From NCBI GenBank assembly GCA_036164085.1, contig JAYZJV010000039.1, positions 1-45,693 of the forward strand: a DNA stretch of 45,693 bases, written 5' to 3'. Position numbers and translations under genes: made by a program. Positions 8,076-17,313 of the stretch are shown piece after piece. Source of the stretch: TMED-70 sp036164085 (lineage in GTDB: Bacteria; Chloroflexota; Dehalococcoidia; Lucifugimonadales; Lucifugimonadaceae). Below the pieces are notes generated by a model, which was given only the letters and a program-made list of their open reading frames with translations, was not told the origin of the DNA and did no database searches. The first letter of the stretch is position 1; every line of letters starts with the position of its first letter.

Positions 8076-9243
8076 AGAAATAAATTTACCTCAATGGGGG
8101 ATGGCTATGAATGACGGAACTGTTATCAAATGGCTCAAATCTCAAGGAGAGGAAGTTAAAAAAGGAGATGAATTGGTCGAAATTGAATCAACAAAAGTTA
8201 ATGCTGCTGTTCAAGCTCCATCTGATGGGACATTGGGAAGAATAGACGTCCAAGAAGGAACTTTAGTTCCCGTTGGGACTGTTTTGGGGTTAATTTTACT
8301 CGATGGAGAGAATCTAAGTGACATTCCTGCAAAAACCCCAGAACCTAAGGAAGAAAAAATAGAACCCAATTCTACAAAACCACTAAATAACTCCCAGAAA
8401 AAAATAACAGCGTCTCCTCGAGCAAGAAACCTATCAAAAAAACTTAATGTTGATCTTTCAAAAGTATCAGGAACAGGTCCATCTGGAAGGATTACTGAAG
8501 AAGATGTAAAGCTTTTCAGTGAAAATGGAGCTTCTCTAGAAAATCAAGTAAATTCTCATGAAAGCTTAGTACTAGAAGAGATCATTGAGCCTACCACTAT
8601 CAGAGGAGTAATAGCTAAAAGAATGTCAGCGAGTTCTCAGAACCCTCAAGTAACCCTTAATTCTAAAGCTTGCGTTGATAGTTTGATAAATTTTCAGAAA
8701 AAATTAATTTCAGAATGGAGAAGAGAAAAAATAAGACCTCAGATTAATGATATTTTAGTAAAAATTGTCTCAAATACACTAAAGGAACATTCTAAATTAA
8801 ATGCTCATTTCGAAAACAGCGAAATGAAAATTTGGAAAAATATTAATTTGGGAGTAGCAATGGCTGTTTCAGACGGGCTGGTTGTTCCTGTGATTAAAAA
8901 TTCACAAGAAAAAGATTTTTTGGAAATAAGCAAAGAGATTAGAATTTTTTCTAAAAAATTAAAAGATAATAAAATTCTTCCTGATGAAATAAGTGGATCT
9001 AGCTTTACTATATCTAATCTTTCTTCTTATAATATTGAGTATTTCAATCCTATAATCAATCCTCCTGAAGTAGCCATACTAGGGGTTGGCAAAGTCAGTA
9101 AAGAGGTTTCCTTTGACGAAAAAGGTCAGCCATTATTAAAGAGCTTTATTTTTCTTTCCCTTACTTTTGATCACAGGGTTTTAGATGGAGTTCCTGCTTC
9201 AAATTTTATGGATACTTTAATAAAAAACATAGAAAGCATATAA
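8068..9243 (+). CDS. 2-oxoacid/acetoin dehydrogenase E2 (dihydrolipoamide acyltransferase)
   Basis: This is the core E2 subunit, which carries the acyl group on lipoate and passes it to CoA. One lipoyl domain (residues 1-80) has the lipoylation site EIESTKVN at K43. A proline/lysine linker follows, then a peripheral-subunit-binding domain (about 115-149, ASPRARNL...GTGPSGRI). The CAT domain ends with the active site DHRVLDG (H369, D373). A single lipoyl domain and 391 aa fit AcoC or Gram-positive PdhC types. The ATG at 8068 has AAGGAGA at 8056-8062 inside the HAD gene. The E3 partner is not adjacent; the lpd at 22733 is the candidate. Confidence 0.92.
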   Translation: MPREINLPQWGMAMNDGTVIKWLKSQGEEVKKGDELVEIESTKVNAAVQAPSDGTLGRIDVQEGTLVPVGTVLGLILLDGENLSDIPAKTPEPKEEKIEPNSTKPLNNSQKKITASPRARNLSKKLNVDLSKVSGTGPSGRITEEDVKLFSENGASLENQVNSHESLVLEEIIEPTTIRGVIAKRMSASSQNPQVTLNSKACVDSLINFQKKLISEWRREKIRPQINDILVKIVSNTLKEHSKLNAHFENSEMKIWKNINLGVAMAVSDGLVVPVIKNSQEKDFLEISKEIRIFSKKLKDNKILPDEISGSSFTISNLSSYNIEYFNPIINPPEVAILGVGKVSKEVSFDEKGQPLLKSFIFLSLTFDHRVLDGVPASNFMDTLIKNIESI

Positions 9244-9244
9244 A

Positions 9245-10216
9245 TTGGCAAGTGTAGGGATAATTGCAAATCCATCTGCAGGAAAAGACATAAGAAGGCT
9301 GGTTGCATCAGGAAGAGTAATTTCAAACCAAGAAAAAGCAAATATAATCACTAGGTTTGTAAAAGGGCTCTCATATAAAGGCGTTAAAGAAATTTATTTC
9401 ATGCCAGATAAATCTGCGTTATTTCGTCCTTGTGTAGATGAACTAAAGAAAGATTTAGACATAAACTTTTTAGATACAAAGTACTATGATGGACCAGAGC
9501 AAACTCTTTATGCTTCAAAATTAATTAATGAAATAGGATGTGATTCTGTTTTAGTTTTAGGTGGAGATGGAACCAACAGGTTAGTAGCAAAAAACATTGG
9601 CAATGTTCCCATAATTCCAATATCTACGGGTACTAATAATGCTTTTCCAATTATGATTGACCCTACTGTAGCTGGTTTAGCTGCGGGCTTTTATATTCAA
9701 ACTAAAGGGGAAAAATTTAATAAAAATCTTATATCTCAAAAAACTAAACTGAATGTTTTGATTGACAATAAATATAAAGATATTGCTCTGATTGACATGG
9801 CGATTAGCAATCAAAACTTTGTGGGTTCAAAAGCTATATGGGACCCCAATGTTTTGGACCAACTTTTTTTAACACAGTCTAATCCAATTTCTATTGGATT
9901 ATCATCAATTGGATCAAAAGTCACTCAAATCCCCGAAAACCATGCAATAAAATTAGACTTTTCTAAAAAAGGAGAAAAAATTTATGCACCAATTGCTCCA
10001 GGGTTGATTTCAGAAATTTATATTAAAGAATGGGAGCTTTTTTCATTTGACAAAAAATTTACTTTTTCTAATTATTCTGGAACTATAGCTCTTGATGGAG
10101 AACGTGAAATTGAAATATACAAAAAAAATAAAATTGAAATAACTCTTCAAAAACAAGGTCCATTTGTATTAGATGTTATAAAATCTGTACATCAAGAAAA
10201 TTTATTGAAAAAATAA
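9245..10216 (+). CDS. AcoX-like ATP-NAD kinase fold protein
   Basis: This protein has the diacylglycerol/NAD kinase fold: a Gly-rich GGDGT at 106-110 and STGTNNAFP at 127-135. The N-terminal NPSAGKDIRRLVA stretch is typical of the AcoX/PpnK-like group. AcoX accompanies acetoin dehydrogenase genes, but its reaction is not well established. The start is TTG at 9245, one base after the E2 stop. The position directly after E2 mirrors acoABXC-type clusters and supports the AcoX assignment over a general NAD kinase. At 323 aa it is near the usual AcoX size. Confidence 0.78.
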   Translation: MASVGIIANPSAGKDIRRLVASGRVISNQEKANIITRFVKGLSYKGVKEIYFMPDKSALFRPCVDELKKDLDINFLDTKYYDGPEQTLYASKLINEIGCDSVLVLGGDGTNRLVAKNIGNVPIIPISTGTNNAFPIMIDPTVAGLAAGFYIQTKGEKFNKNLISQKTKLNVLIDNKYKDIALIDMAISNQNFVGSKAIWDPNVLDQLFLTQSNPISIGLSSIGSKVTQIPENHAIKLDFSKKGEKIYAPIAPGLISEIYIKEWELFSFDKKFTFSNYSGTIALDGEREIEIYKKNKIEITLQKQGPFVLDVIKSVHQENLLKK

Positions 10217-10228
10217 GGAGTACATATC

Positions 10229-10621
10229 TTGCCTTACAAAGTAAATCATATTCATTTAAAATCAAAAGATCCAAAAGTTACTGCTGAATGGTTTGTCAAA
10301 GCCTTCAATGTTAAGATTATTTCTGAAACAGTCCGACCTGTGGGAGATACTTTTATTATCACAGAAACTGAAGGTGGGTTAGCAATTAATATCTCAAGCG
10401 AAAGGACAAATGAAGAATTAGGTCCTGCCGATGACGATGCTCATTACGGTTTAGAGCATTTTGGCTTCGACACAGATGACATAGAAGCTGATATTGAACG
10501 TTTAGTAGCACTTGGAGCAGTACATAAAGAAGGCCCGCTTCCTCAACCAGATGGAAGAAAAATTGGTTTTATTGGTGCTCCTGGTGGAATAAGAATAGAG
10601 TTGATTCAACCTGCACCATAA
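10229..10621 (+). CDS. VOC/glyoxalase-fold protein
   Basis: This is a 130-residue vicinal-oxygen-chelate protein with two beta-alpha-beta-beta-beta repeats. The likely metal ligands are His in the N-terminal VNHIHLKS strand, His in GLEHFGFDT and Glu in the last strand RIELIQ. The family includes glyoxalase I, dioxygenases and methylmalonyl-CoA epimerase, and the substrate here cannot be read from sequence. The start is TTG at 10229, behind an AAGGAG in the gap. It is the last gene of the dehydrogenase run, 12 bp after the AcoX-like gene. Confidence 0.75.
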   Translation: MPYKVNHIHLKSKDPKVTAEWFVKAFNVKIISETVRPVGDTFIITETEGGLAINISSERTNEELGPADDDAHYGLEHFGFDTDDIEADIERLVALGAVHKEGPLPQPDGRKIGFIGAPGGIRIELIQPAP

Positions 10622-10652
10622 GAGAGAAAGCCTTTTATTTTAAGGTTAAATT

Positions 10653-11687
10653 TTATCCCTTTCTTACCCAAGGAATGCTTCTGTGATGGCCTATTGATTG
10701 TAGGCCCGCAGCTATATATCCGTAACAGTAAGCGAATGCGACGCCTTTATTATTTGGACCTGAAATAGTTGGAACATGATCTGGCATAAGCATATATTCA
10801 TAGCCTACCTCTTTATATGTTTTTAAGGCCTCAATCATATCGATTGATCCCTCATCAGGAAATACTTCCATAAAGTCCAATTTTTTCCCTAAAATATTTC
10901 TGAAGTGGACGTTGAAAATTTTTTTTCTTTTTCCAAAATATCTGATTACATCAAAAATCTCTTTGCCAGGATCATCTAGCATTTCAGTAACTGTTCCTTG
11001 GCAAAAATTTAGTCCATGATAAGGACTTTCATGCATATTTATAAATTTTTTAAGGCCATCAACTGTTCCTAGAACACGAGTCACTCCTTTGTACCCGTCA
11101 GGAGTATATGGATCATGAGGGTGGCATGCAAGGCGAACTTTTAACTCTTCGGCAACAGGTACGATTTTGTCTAAAAAATAATCAATTCTTTCCCAATTGG
11201 TATCTACATCTAAAACACCAGCAATTCCTGGGTCAGCATTTTTATCTATTTTTTCCCATCGAAAGGTTGAATTTAATGATCCGCCTCTACCTTTTTCTTC
11301 CTCTGATCTTGGAATACCAATTATGTTCATGTTATATTTTACTGCAGGAATACCAACCTTTGAGCACATGGACAGAATATTTTGTATAGACTCAATTTCT
11401 CTATCTCTTTCAGGAGATTTGCCAAGCATAATATTTGGACTCTGAGATTTCTCAAGAGGTGTTGATGATAAAGGGATTTGAACCATATCCAAGGTTAACC
11501 CTTTGTTGTTAAGTAATTCAATGTGTCTTTCTAAAATATCTATAGTCCATTCATGAGGATTTATTGATATATAATTTCCGTTCTTATCTTCTTCAAAAGG
11601 GTCTGCACAAACATTGTTTACTCCTAACTGTGCCCAAACTGCTAAATCTGAAACATTTCTTGGTGCAACTTGAGTTCCAACATACAT
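10653..11687 (-). CDS. Mannonate dehydratase-like TIM-barrel protein
   Basis: This 344-residue protein resembles UxuA (mannonate dehydratase) and the wider xylose-isomerase-like TIM barrels. Visible motifs are ACHPHDP (UxuA has HPDDP), GLNFCQGT, NVHFRNI and the C-terminal MPDHV. They correspond to the metal-binding Cys, His and Asp positions of UxuA. The Asp to His change in HPHDP means D-mannonate is not a safe substrate call. It starts 3 bp after the stop of glycerol kinase, so the two are probably co-transcribed. No other hexuronate genes are near. A sugar-acid dehydratase or isomerase of unknown substrate is the careful call. Confidence 0.7.
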   Translation of the reverse strand: MYVGTQVAPRNVSDLAVWAQLGVNNVCADPFEEDKNGNYISINPHEWTIDILERHIELLNNKGLTLDMVQIPLSSTPLEKSQSPNIMLGKSPERDREIESIQNILSMCSKVGIPAVKYNMNIIGIPRSEEEKGRGGSLNSTFRWEKIDKNADPGIAGVLDVDTNWERIDYFLDKIVPVAEELKVRLACHPHDPYTPDGYKGVTRVLGTVDGLKKFINMHESPYHGLNFCQGTVTEMLDDPGKEIFDVIRYFGKRKKIFNVHFRNILGKKLDFMEVFPDEGSIDMIEALKTYKEVGYEYMLMPDHVPTISGPNNKGVAFAYCYGYIAAGLQSIGHHRSIPWVRKG

Positions 11688-11690
11688 TTT

Positions 11691-13160
11691 TTACTCCTTA
11701 ATTTTATTCAAGATTAGACTTTTCCATTTTTTGTATTTTTTAGTATACATATTTTTATTTTTTACATCAGGAATAAAGTCTATATATGGGTTTTTAATTT
11801 TTGAATTTCCATTAAATTTTTCTAATGCTAACTTTGCTACTCCCATTGAGGTAATTTCACTATTTTCAGAAGCTTTAATTTTTTTATTTATCAAGTCAGA
11901 AAGAAATTGACAGAAAAAAACACTTTTTGAAATTCCTCCGTCTATTTTTATTTCTTTTATGCTTAGATTTATGGTTTCTTCTATAGTTTCAATTATGGCT
12001 TTGGTTGAAAACGCGATAGCCTCAAAAGCTGATCGAATTATTTGTTCTTTGGTTGTTCCTGAATTAATATTTTCTATACTAGATCTTATGTTTCCGTCCC
12101 AAAACGGAGCCCCTAAACCATTTAATGCAGGGATCATTAAAACTTCACTCATTTCTGTTTTAGTTAATTGATCTTCAATTTCTTCAAAATTATTAATAAT
12201 ATTTATTTTCTTTAACCACTCAAGGGTTGAACCTGCAGAAAGAATGCTTCCCTCAAGGGCATGCATGGTTTTATTTTCTTTTTTATAAGCGATTGTAGAT
12301 AAAAAATTTTTATTAAAATCATACCTTTTTTCTCCTGTGTCTATTAATAGAAACCCTCCTGTCCCAAATGTGCATTTTATTTCAAGTTTTTTTTCTTTGT
12401 GGCCATATAAAGATGATTGTTGATCTCCTAAAATGGCATTGATGGGAAAAGATTTTCCAAATAAAGACTTCTTTGTATATCCAAAACATTCATTTGAAGC
12501 ACGTATTTTAGGTAATGCGGATTTATCTATGTCTAGTAAATGGAGTAAATTTTCATCCCATTCTTCCGTATTTGTATTGAATAGCCCTGTTCTCGAAGCA
12601 TTAGTAATTTCTATTTGGTGCGTTTTGTTATCAACCAAATTAGCTAAAATCCAAGAATCTATAGTACCAATATTTAAGTTTTTGTTTTTTAATGCGGTAT
12701 TTATATTTTTGTCATTTTCTATAGCCCAGATTATTTTAGAAAATGAAAAATACGGATCTAGTTTTAATCCTGTAGATAAATTGAAAGTTTTTTCTAAACC
12801 AGAAGCCCTAAGTTTTTCACAAATATCAATGCCTCTTAAGCATTGCCAGCTTATTGCATTTCCAAAAGGCTTTAAGGTTTTTTTATCCCAAAACACAACA
12901 GTTTCTCTTTGGTTGGTAATTCCAATAGAAAAGATTTCATCAAGAGAAACTTTTGATTTTATCAATGCAGAAGCTACTGTTTTTGTGACAGATTCTATTA
13001 TTTTAACTGGATCAACTTCAACCCATCCATCTTTTGGGTATATTTCATCTATTTTTATTTGGCTCGATGATTTCGGTTTGAGCTCATTGTCGTAAATAAC
13101 AGATTTTGTAGATGTGGTTCCTTGATCAATTGCAATCACGTATTTTTTTTTATTTTTCAT
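11691..13160 (-). CDS. glpK: Glycerol kinase (FGGY family)
   Basis: Phosphorylates glycerol to glycerol-3-phosphate. Signature stretches match GlpK closely: AIDQGTTSTKSV near the N-terminus, IGITNQRETVVFW, the ATP-site GTGGFLLIDTGEK, ALEGSILSAGSTLEWL and GLGAPFWD. I chose ATG 13160 (489 aa, MKNKKK), because that puts the phosphate-binding loop at its usual place near residue 10. An in-frame ATG 33 codons earlier adds an unrelated hydrophobic segment. Homologues are about 500 aa. The UxuA-like gene follows after 3 bp. An 11-bp inverted repeat lies about 85 bp upstream. No glycerol facilitator or GlpD is in the window. Confidence 0.88.
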   Translation of the reverse strand: MKNKKKYVIAIDQGTTSTKSVIYDNELKPKSSSQIKIDEIYPKDGWVEVDPVKIIESVTKTVASALIKSKVSLDEIFSIGITNQRETVVFWDKKTLKPFGNAISWQCLRGIDICEKLRASGLEKTFNLSTGLKLDPYFSFSKIIWAIENDKNINTALKNKNLNIGTIDSWILANLVDNKTHQIEITNASRTGLFNTNTEEWDENLLHLLDIDKSALPKIRASNECFGYTKKSLFGKSFPINAILGDQQSSLYGHKEKKLEIKCTFGTGGFLLIDTGEKRYDFNKNFLSTIAYKKENKTMHALEGSILSAGSTLEWLKKINIINNFEEIEDQLTKTEMSEVLMIPALNGLGAPFWDGNIRSSIENINSGTTKEQIIRSAFEAIAFSTKAIIETIEETINLSIKEIKIDGGISKSVFFCQFLSDLINKKIKASENSEITSMGVAKLALEKFNGNSKIKNPYIDFIPDVKNKNMYTKKYKKWKSLILNKIKE

Positions 13161-13244
13161 AGAAACAATTTTACCATTATTAAATTTTATAATAATTAAG
13201 ATATTGCATATCAAAATTTCTGGGTAAAAAGATGTTTTGATGAA

Positions 13245-13271
13245 AATAATTGATAACAAGTATCAATTATT
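13245..13271. promoter_or_regulatory. 11-bp inverted repeat between glpK and the membrane protein
   Basis: A perfect inverted repeat, AATAATTGATA and TATCAATTATT, is separated by ACAAG. It lies in the 169-bp divergent gap, about 85 bp before the glpK ATG. A TATAAA-like box for the plus-strand gene follows right after it. This could be an operator or an mRNA hairpin; there is no T-tract for a terminator. Confidence 0.4.
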
Positions 13272-13329
13272 ATAGTATAAATAGCTCATGTTACATTTAT
13301 TAATATAAACTAACCTCTATAATCTGATT

Positions 13330-13854
13330 ATGACTTTAGAAGAATTGATTATATCTTTTGTAAGAATTTTTGCATCTCTGATAGTTTTTAAGTTTAATCT
13401 ATTGGGAGGGCTATTAGTAATATTAATTGATTTTTCTGATTTATTTATGATGAACTTGATTTCATTGGGTGGGGTAAGAAATTATCAGGTCTTGGATAAG
13501 TTTTTAGATTTATTCTATATTTCATTTTTTTTGCTAATATCAATCAGATGGACCTCATCATTACGAAACATAAGTATAGGGCTGTTCGTATTTAGGATTT
13601 TTGGATTTATTTTATTTGAATTTTTTGAAGAAAGATTTATTTTATTTTTATTTCCTAATATTTTTGAATTTTGGTTTATAGGAATAGCGTTTTTAAATCA
13701 CTATAAGATTTATCCAACAAAAAATAAGATAATTATAGTTTTGCTTTTGTCATTAGGGCTCAAACTTATTCAAGAATACATTCTTCATGTATGGAGATTT
13801 TTAGATAATTATCGAGCTGTAGATGTTGTAAGTTCTATTTTAGATTTTTTTTAA
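13330..13854 (+). CDS. Integral membrane protein, function unknown
   Basis: This is a 174-residue very hydrophobic protein with about five predicted transmembrane helices. Aromatic and charged residues fall in short loops, for example the DLFMMNLISLGGVRNYQ region. I do not recognise a family, and no catalytic motif is evident. It is transcribed alone, divergent from glpK. Its last four bases overlap the end of uvrA on the other strand, so the two convergent transcripts share a 3' end. The strong membrane pattern argues against a chance ORF. Confidence 0.7.
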   Translation: MTLEELIISFVRIFASLIVFKFNLLGGLLVILIDFSDLFMMNLISLGGVRNYQVLDKFLDLFYISFFLLISIRWTSSLRNISIGLFVFRIFGFILFEFFEERFILFLFPNIFEFWFIGIAFLNHYKIYPTKNKIIIVLLLSLGLKLIQEYILHVWRFLDNYRAVDVVSSILDFF

Positions 13855-16800
13855 ATTACTCTTGATGCTCTTCTTCTACGCCATCTACTAAGAGTATATT
13901 TTCTCTTTTTAATTTTTAAGTTTTTTGGTCTTTCAGGAAGAAAGTCATTTTTTACTTTTATTTTGTCAATGTGCTTTAATTTTGAATATTTGTGATATTT
14001 GCCATGTGAATTTTTATTGCTTTTAAGATTAGGTAATTCATGCAAAAATTTTCCAGTAGCTGTTTTTGTAGAAGCTATAAATTCAGGAGTCCCTTCACAG
14101 ATTATTTGTCCTCCTTTATCTCCAGCTTCAGGTCCTAATTCTATAATCCAATCGGCATTTTTTATCATGTCTAAATGATGCTCTATAACAACAACAGAGT
14201 TTCCATTTTGAACAAGCGCGTGAAGCACGTTCAAAAGTTTTGAGCAATCTTCAAAAGAGAGACCTGTTGTTGGTTCATCTAAAATATAAAAGGTGTTTCC
14301 AGTTGATCTTTTTGATAATTCTGTAGCTAATTTTATTCTTTGAGCTTCTCCTCCAGACAAAGTAGTGGCAGGTTGACCTAATTTTATATAACCTAGGCCT
14401 ACATTATTTAGGGTTTCTAATTTTTTCTTAACATTTGGTATGTTTTCAAAAATTTCTATTGAATCTTCTACTGTTTTGTCTAAGATATCAGCTATAGATT
14501 CTCCTTTAAATTTTATTTCTAAAGCGTCGTTGTTGTATCTTTTTCCGTTACATACTTCACAGGGAATAGTAACATCAGGTAAGAATTGCATTTCTATTTC
14601 TTTGTAACCTGCACCAGAACAATCTTCACATCTTCCTCCTTTAACGTTAAATGAAAACCTTCCAGCTTTATATCCTCTACTCATTGCTTCTGGCATCTTT
14701 GCAAAAAGCTCTCTTATAGGTGTAAATAAACCAGTATACGTTGCAGGATTTGACCTAGGTGTTCTTCCTATAGGAGATTGATCAATCACAATGATTTTGT
14801 CTATATTTTCTATTCCTGTAATTTCAGAATATTTTCCTTCTTTAACTGATTTTTTTGTAATTTTTTTTAATAAAGCCTTTGAAAGAATGTCATTGATCAA
14901 TGTACTTTTTCCTGAGCCTGACACACCAGCTACACAAACAAAATTATTTAAAGGGATTTTTACATCAATATTTTTTAAATTATTTTCGGTAGCTCCTTTT
15001 ATTTCTATAAAATGTTTACTCGTTTTACGTTTGCTAGGAATCGGAATTTCTTTTTTTCCAGATAAATACATTCCAGTTAGTGAATTTTTATTTTTCATTA
15101 CTTCTGAAGGAGAACCTTGGGCTATAACGCTTCCACCATAAGTTCCAGCACCTGGGCCCATATCTATGATTTGATCTGCTGATTTCATAACGTATTCATC
15201 ATGCTCTACGACTATGACAGTGTTACCTATGTCTTTTAGATTTATTAACGTTTTAATTAATTTTTCATTATCTATTGGATGTAAGCCAATTGAAGGTTCA
15301 TCACAAACATACATAACCCCAGTTAGCCCAGCTCCGATTTGAGTGGCTAACCTAATCCTTTGACCCTCTCCACCAGATAAAGTCGCAGACATTCTGTCTA
15401 AACTTATATAGCCTAACCCGACTTCAATTAAAAAAGAAAGCCTAGAGTTAATTTCTTTAAAAATTTCTTCAGATATTTTCTGTTCACTATCAGAAAGATT
15501 TTTCTTACCTTTTTTTGTCTGATTGATCCATTTATAACAATCGTATATTGAAAGACTAGTTGCCTGCATTATATTTTTTCTTAATACAATTACTGCTAAT
15601 GATTCAGGCTTTAATCTTTCTCCTTTACAGTCGGAGCAAGGACTCTCAGACATAAATTTTAATATTTCTTCCTTTATTTTGTCTGAATCTGTATTTAGAT
15701 ACCTTTTTTCAATTGAAGGTATCAATCCATCGTAATATCTTAATTGAAACTCTAAGTCCTCTAGATTATCTTTTATTGGAAAATTGCTATCAATGACCCC
15801 GTACAATAATAAATTTAGTATAGATTTGTGTATTTTTTTTATAGGAATATCCATATCAACCTTTAGTTCTTCAAGAATTGAATAATAATTGTTTTTCTGC
15901 CAGCTAAGAACTATACGTGCGTCTTCAACAATATCCATTCCTTTTTCATTAATTGATAAATTGGGATCTCTTATGATTAAATTGGGATCTACTTCAAGCG
16001 AAAAACCCAATCCTGTGCATTTGGGACATGCACCGAAAGGAGTATTGAAAGAAAAGCTTCTAGGCTCCATTTCGGATAATGAAATATTACAATCTGTACA
16101 AGCAAGCAGTTCAGAGTAAACAATCTCATCTTCATTTATTTTATCTACAAAAATAACACCATTGCCGTATTTCAAACCAGTTTCAACTGAAGATGAGATC
16201 CTATTTTTATCGACATTTGAACTGATAATTAGCCTGTCTACAACTATTTCAATATTATGCCATTTGTTTTTTTCTAAAATAATCTCTTCATCTAACTCAT
16301 AAATTTCTCCGTCTATCCTAACCCTTGAAAACCCTTCTGATTTTATTTTTTCAAGAACATTTATATGTTGACCTTTCATATGCCTTATAATAGGAGCAAG
16401 AACCATAAATCTGGTTTCTTGCTCATAGTTAAATATGTCTTCAACTATTTTTTGGACATCTTGTTTTTCTACTCTTTTTCCACATTTATAACAATGTGGA
16501 ATGCCTATACGAGAAAATAGCAGCCTAAAATAGTCATAAATTTCGGTCACGGTCCCAACTGTTGATCTTGGGTTTTTTGAAACCCCTTTTTGATCGATGG
16601 ATATAGAAGGAGAAAGGCCGTCAATTTGATCAACATCTGGTTTTTCCATTCTTCCCAAGAATTGCCTTGCATAAGCTGACAGAGATTCAACGTACCTTCG
16701 TTGACCTTCGGCATAAAGAGTGTCAAAGGCCAAGCTGCTTTTTCCGGAACCTGAAACTCCAGTTATAACAATAAATTTTTCTCTAGGAATGCTTAGATTG

Positions 16801-16859
16801 AAGTTTTTTAAATTGTGCTCACGAGCACCTTTTATTAATATTTTGTTAGATTTAACCAA
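13851..16859 (-). CDS. uvrA: UvrABC system protein A
   Basis: UvrA is the damage-recognition ATPase of nucleotide excision repair. Two ABC modules are seen. The first has Walker A GVSGSGKSS at about 34-42 and an LSGGEGQR signature; the second has GVSGSGKST and LSGGEAQR. The Zn modules are intact, with CTDC/CPKC in the first half and CEDC/CEVC in the second. The N-terminus GAREHNLKNF is canonical. The start codon is TTG at 16859, without a clear Shine-Dalgarno. At 1002 aa it is 40-60 residues longer than usual because of a very basic C-terminal tail ending in RWRRRR. No uvrB is in the window. Confidence 0.95.
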   Translation of the reverse strand: MVKSNKILIKGAREHNLKNFNLSIPREKFIVITGVSGSGKSSLAFDTLYAEGQRRYVESLSAYARQFLGRMEKPDVDQIDGLSPSISIDQKGVSKNPRSTVGTVTEIYDYFRLLFSRIGIPHCYKCGKRVEKQDVQKIVEDIFNYEQETRFMVLAPIIRHMKGQHINVLEKIKSEGFSRVRIDGEIYELDEEIILEKNKWHNIEIVVDRLIISSNVDKNRISSSVETGLKYGNGVIFVDKINEDEIVYSELLACTDCNISLSEMEPRSFSFNTPFGACPKCTGLGFSLEVDPNLIIRDPNLSINEKGMDIVEDARIVLSWQKNNYYSILEELKVDMDIPIKKIHKSILNLLLYGVIDSNFPIKDNLEDLEFQLRYYDGLIPSIEKRYLNTDSDKIKEEILKFMSESPCSDCKGERLKPESLAVIVLRKNIMQATSLSIYDCYKWINQTKKGKKNLSDSEQKISEEIFKEINSRLSFLIEVGLGYISLDRMSATLSGGEGQRIRLATQIGAGLTGVMYVCDEPSIGLHPIDNEKLIKTLINLKDIGNTVIVVEHDEYVMKSADQIIDMGPGAGTYGGSVIAQGSPSEVMKNKNSLTGMYLSGKKEIPIPSKRKTSKHFIEIKGATENNLKNIDVKIPLNNFVCVAGVSGSGKSTLINDILSKALLKKITKKSVKEGKYSEITGIENIDKIIVIDQSPIGRTPRSNPATYTGLFTPIRELFAKMPEAMSRGYKAGRFSFNVKGGRCEDCSGAGYKEIEMQFLPDVTIPCEVCNGKRYNNDALEIKFKGESIADILDKTVEDSIEIFENIPNVKKKLETLNNVGLGYIKLGQPATTLSGGEAQRIKLATELSKRSTGNTFYILDEPTTGLSFEDCSKLLNVLHALVQNGNSVVVIEHHLDMIKNADWIIELGPEAGDKGGQIICEGTPEFIASTKTATGKFLHELPNLKSNKNSHGKYHKYSKLKHIDKIKVKNDFLPERPKNLKIKKRKYTLSRWRRRRASRVI

Positions 16860-16920
16860 TTTTTTTTGTTTTATTTAATTTTAATTCTATATATATGTTG
16901 TTAGTATTTCGATATCCAAA

Positions 16921-16949
16921 TTAAAACTATTTGATGATTAGAATATAAT
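16921..16949 (+). promoter_or_regulatory. Candidate promoter for the ybeY-recO run
   Basis: TTAAAA at 16921-16926, a 17-bp spacer and a perfect TATAAT at 16944-16949 lie about 44 bp before the first gene of the run. The -35 matches 4 of 6 consensus bases. Random occurrence is possible in such AT-rich DNA. Confidence 0.4.
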
Positions 16950-16992
16950 AACCTTATAAAGTTTTAATAATCAAATTATCTATCTTATGTAA

Positions 16993-17313
16993 ATGAGAAA
17001 AAAGCCTAAAATACTAACCGAAGACCTTGTTGATGAGATAGACAATCTCGTAGAAGACATTCAAGTTAAATCTGTGTTAGACCAAAAAGTAAAGATAAAT
17101 ACAATTTTTGCTGAAAAAATCATTCCATTACTTTTTGAAATAAAAACGTCAATAGAAATAGAATATTTTTCCCAACTTGATTTGAGAGAAAAAATCAATC
17201 TTTGTTTAGCTAAAACCTCAGATATTGTTGATATTGATTCAGCATATGCGCCATTTTATTCTAGGTTACGTGTTTTGCGTGAAAATATTTTATTAAGGTT
17301 AAGTGACAAATAA
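16993..17313 (+). CDS. Small helical protein of unknown function, upstream of ybeY
   Basis: This is a 106-residue protein, mostly predicted alpha helix and rich in Lys, Glu, Ile and Leu, with no Cys cluster and no membrane segment. I do not recognise a family. Its stop codon directly abuts the TTG start of ybeY at 17314. That supports a real, co-translated gene. It opens the run ybeY-dnaX-ybaB-recR-recO, so a housekeeping role in RNA or DNA metabolism is possible. That is inference from position only. Confidence 0.65.
   Translation: MRKKPKILTEDLVDEIDNLVEDIQVKSVLDQKVKINTIFAEKIIPLLFEIKTSIEIEYFSQLDLREKINLCLAKTSDIVDIDSAYAPFYSRLRVLRENILLRLSDK

Noticed and set aside
10622..10652. Terminator between the VOC and UxuA-like genes
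   Set aside because: The best stem is four base pairs with an AT loop; not convincing.
13245..13271. Inverted repeat upstream of glpK as an intrinsic terminator
   Set aside because: The stem is almost all A-T and is not followed by a T-run in a useful direction; it is also in a divergent, not convergent, gap.
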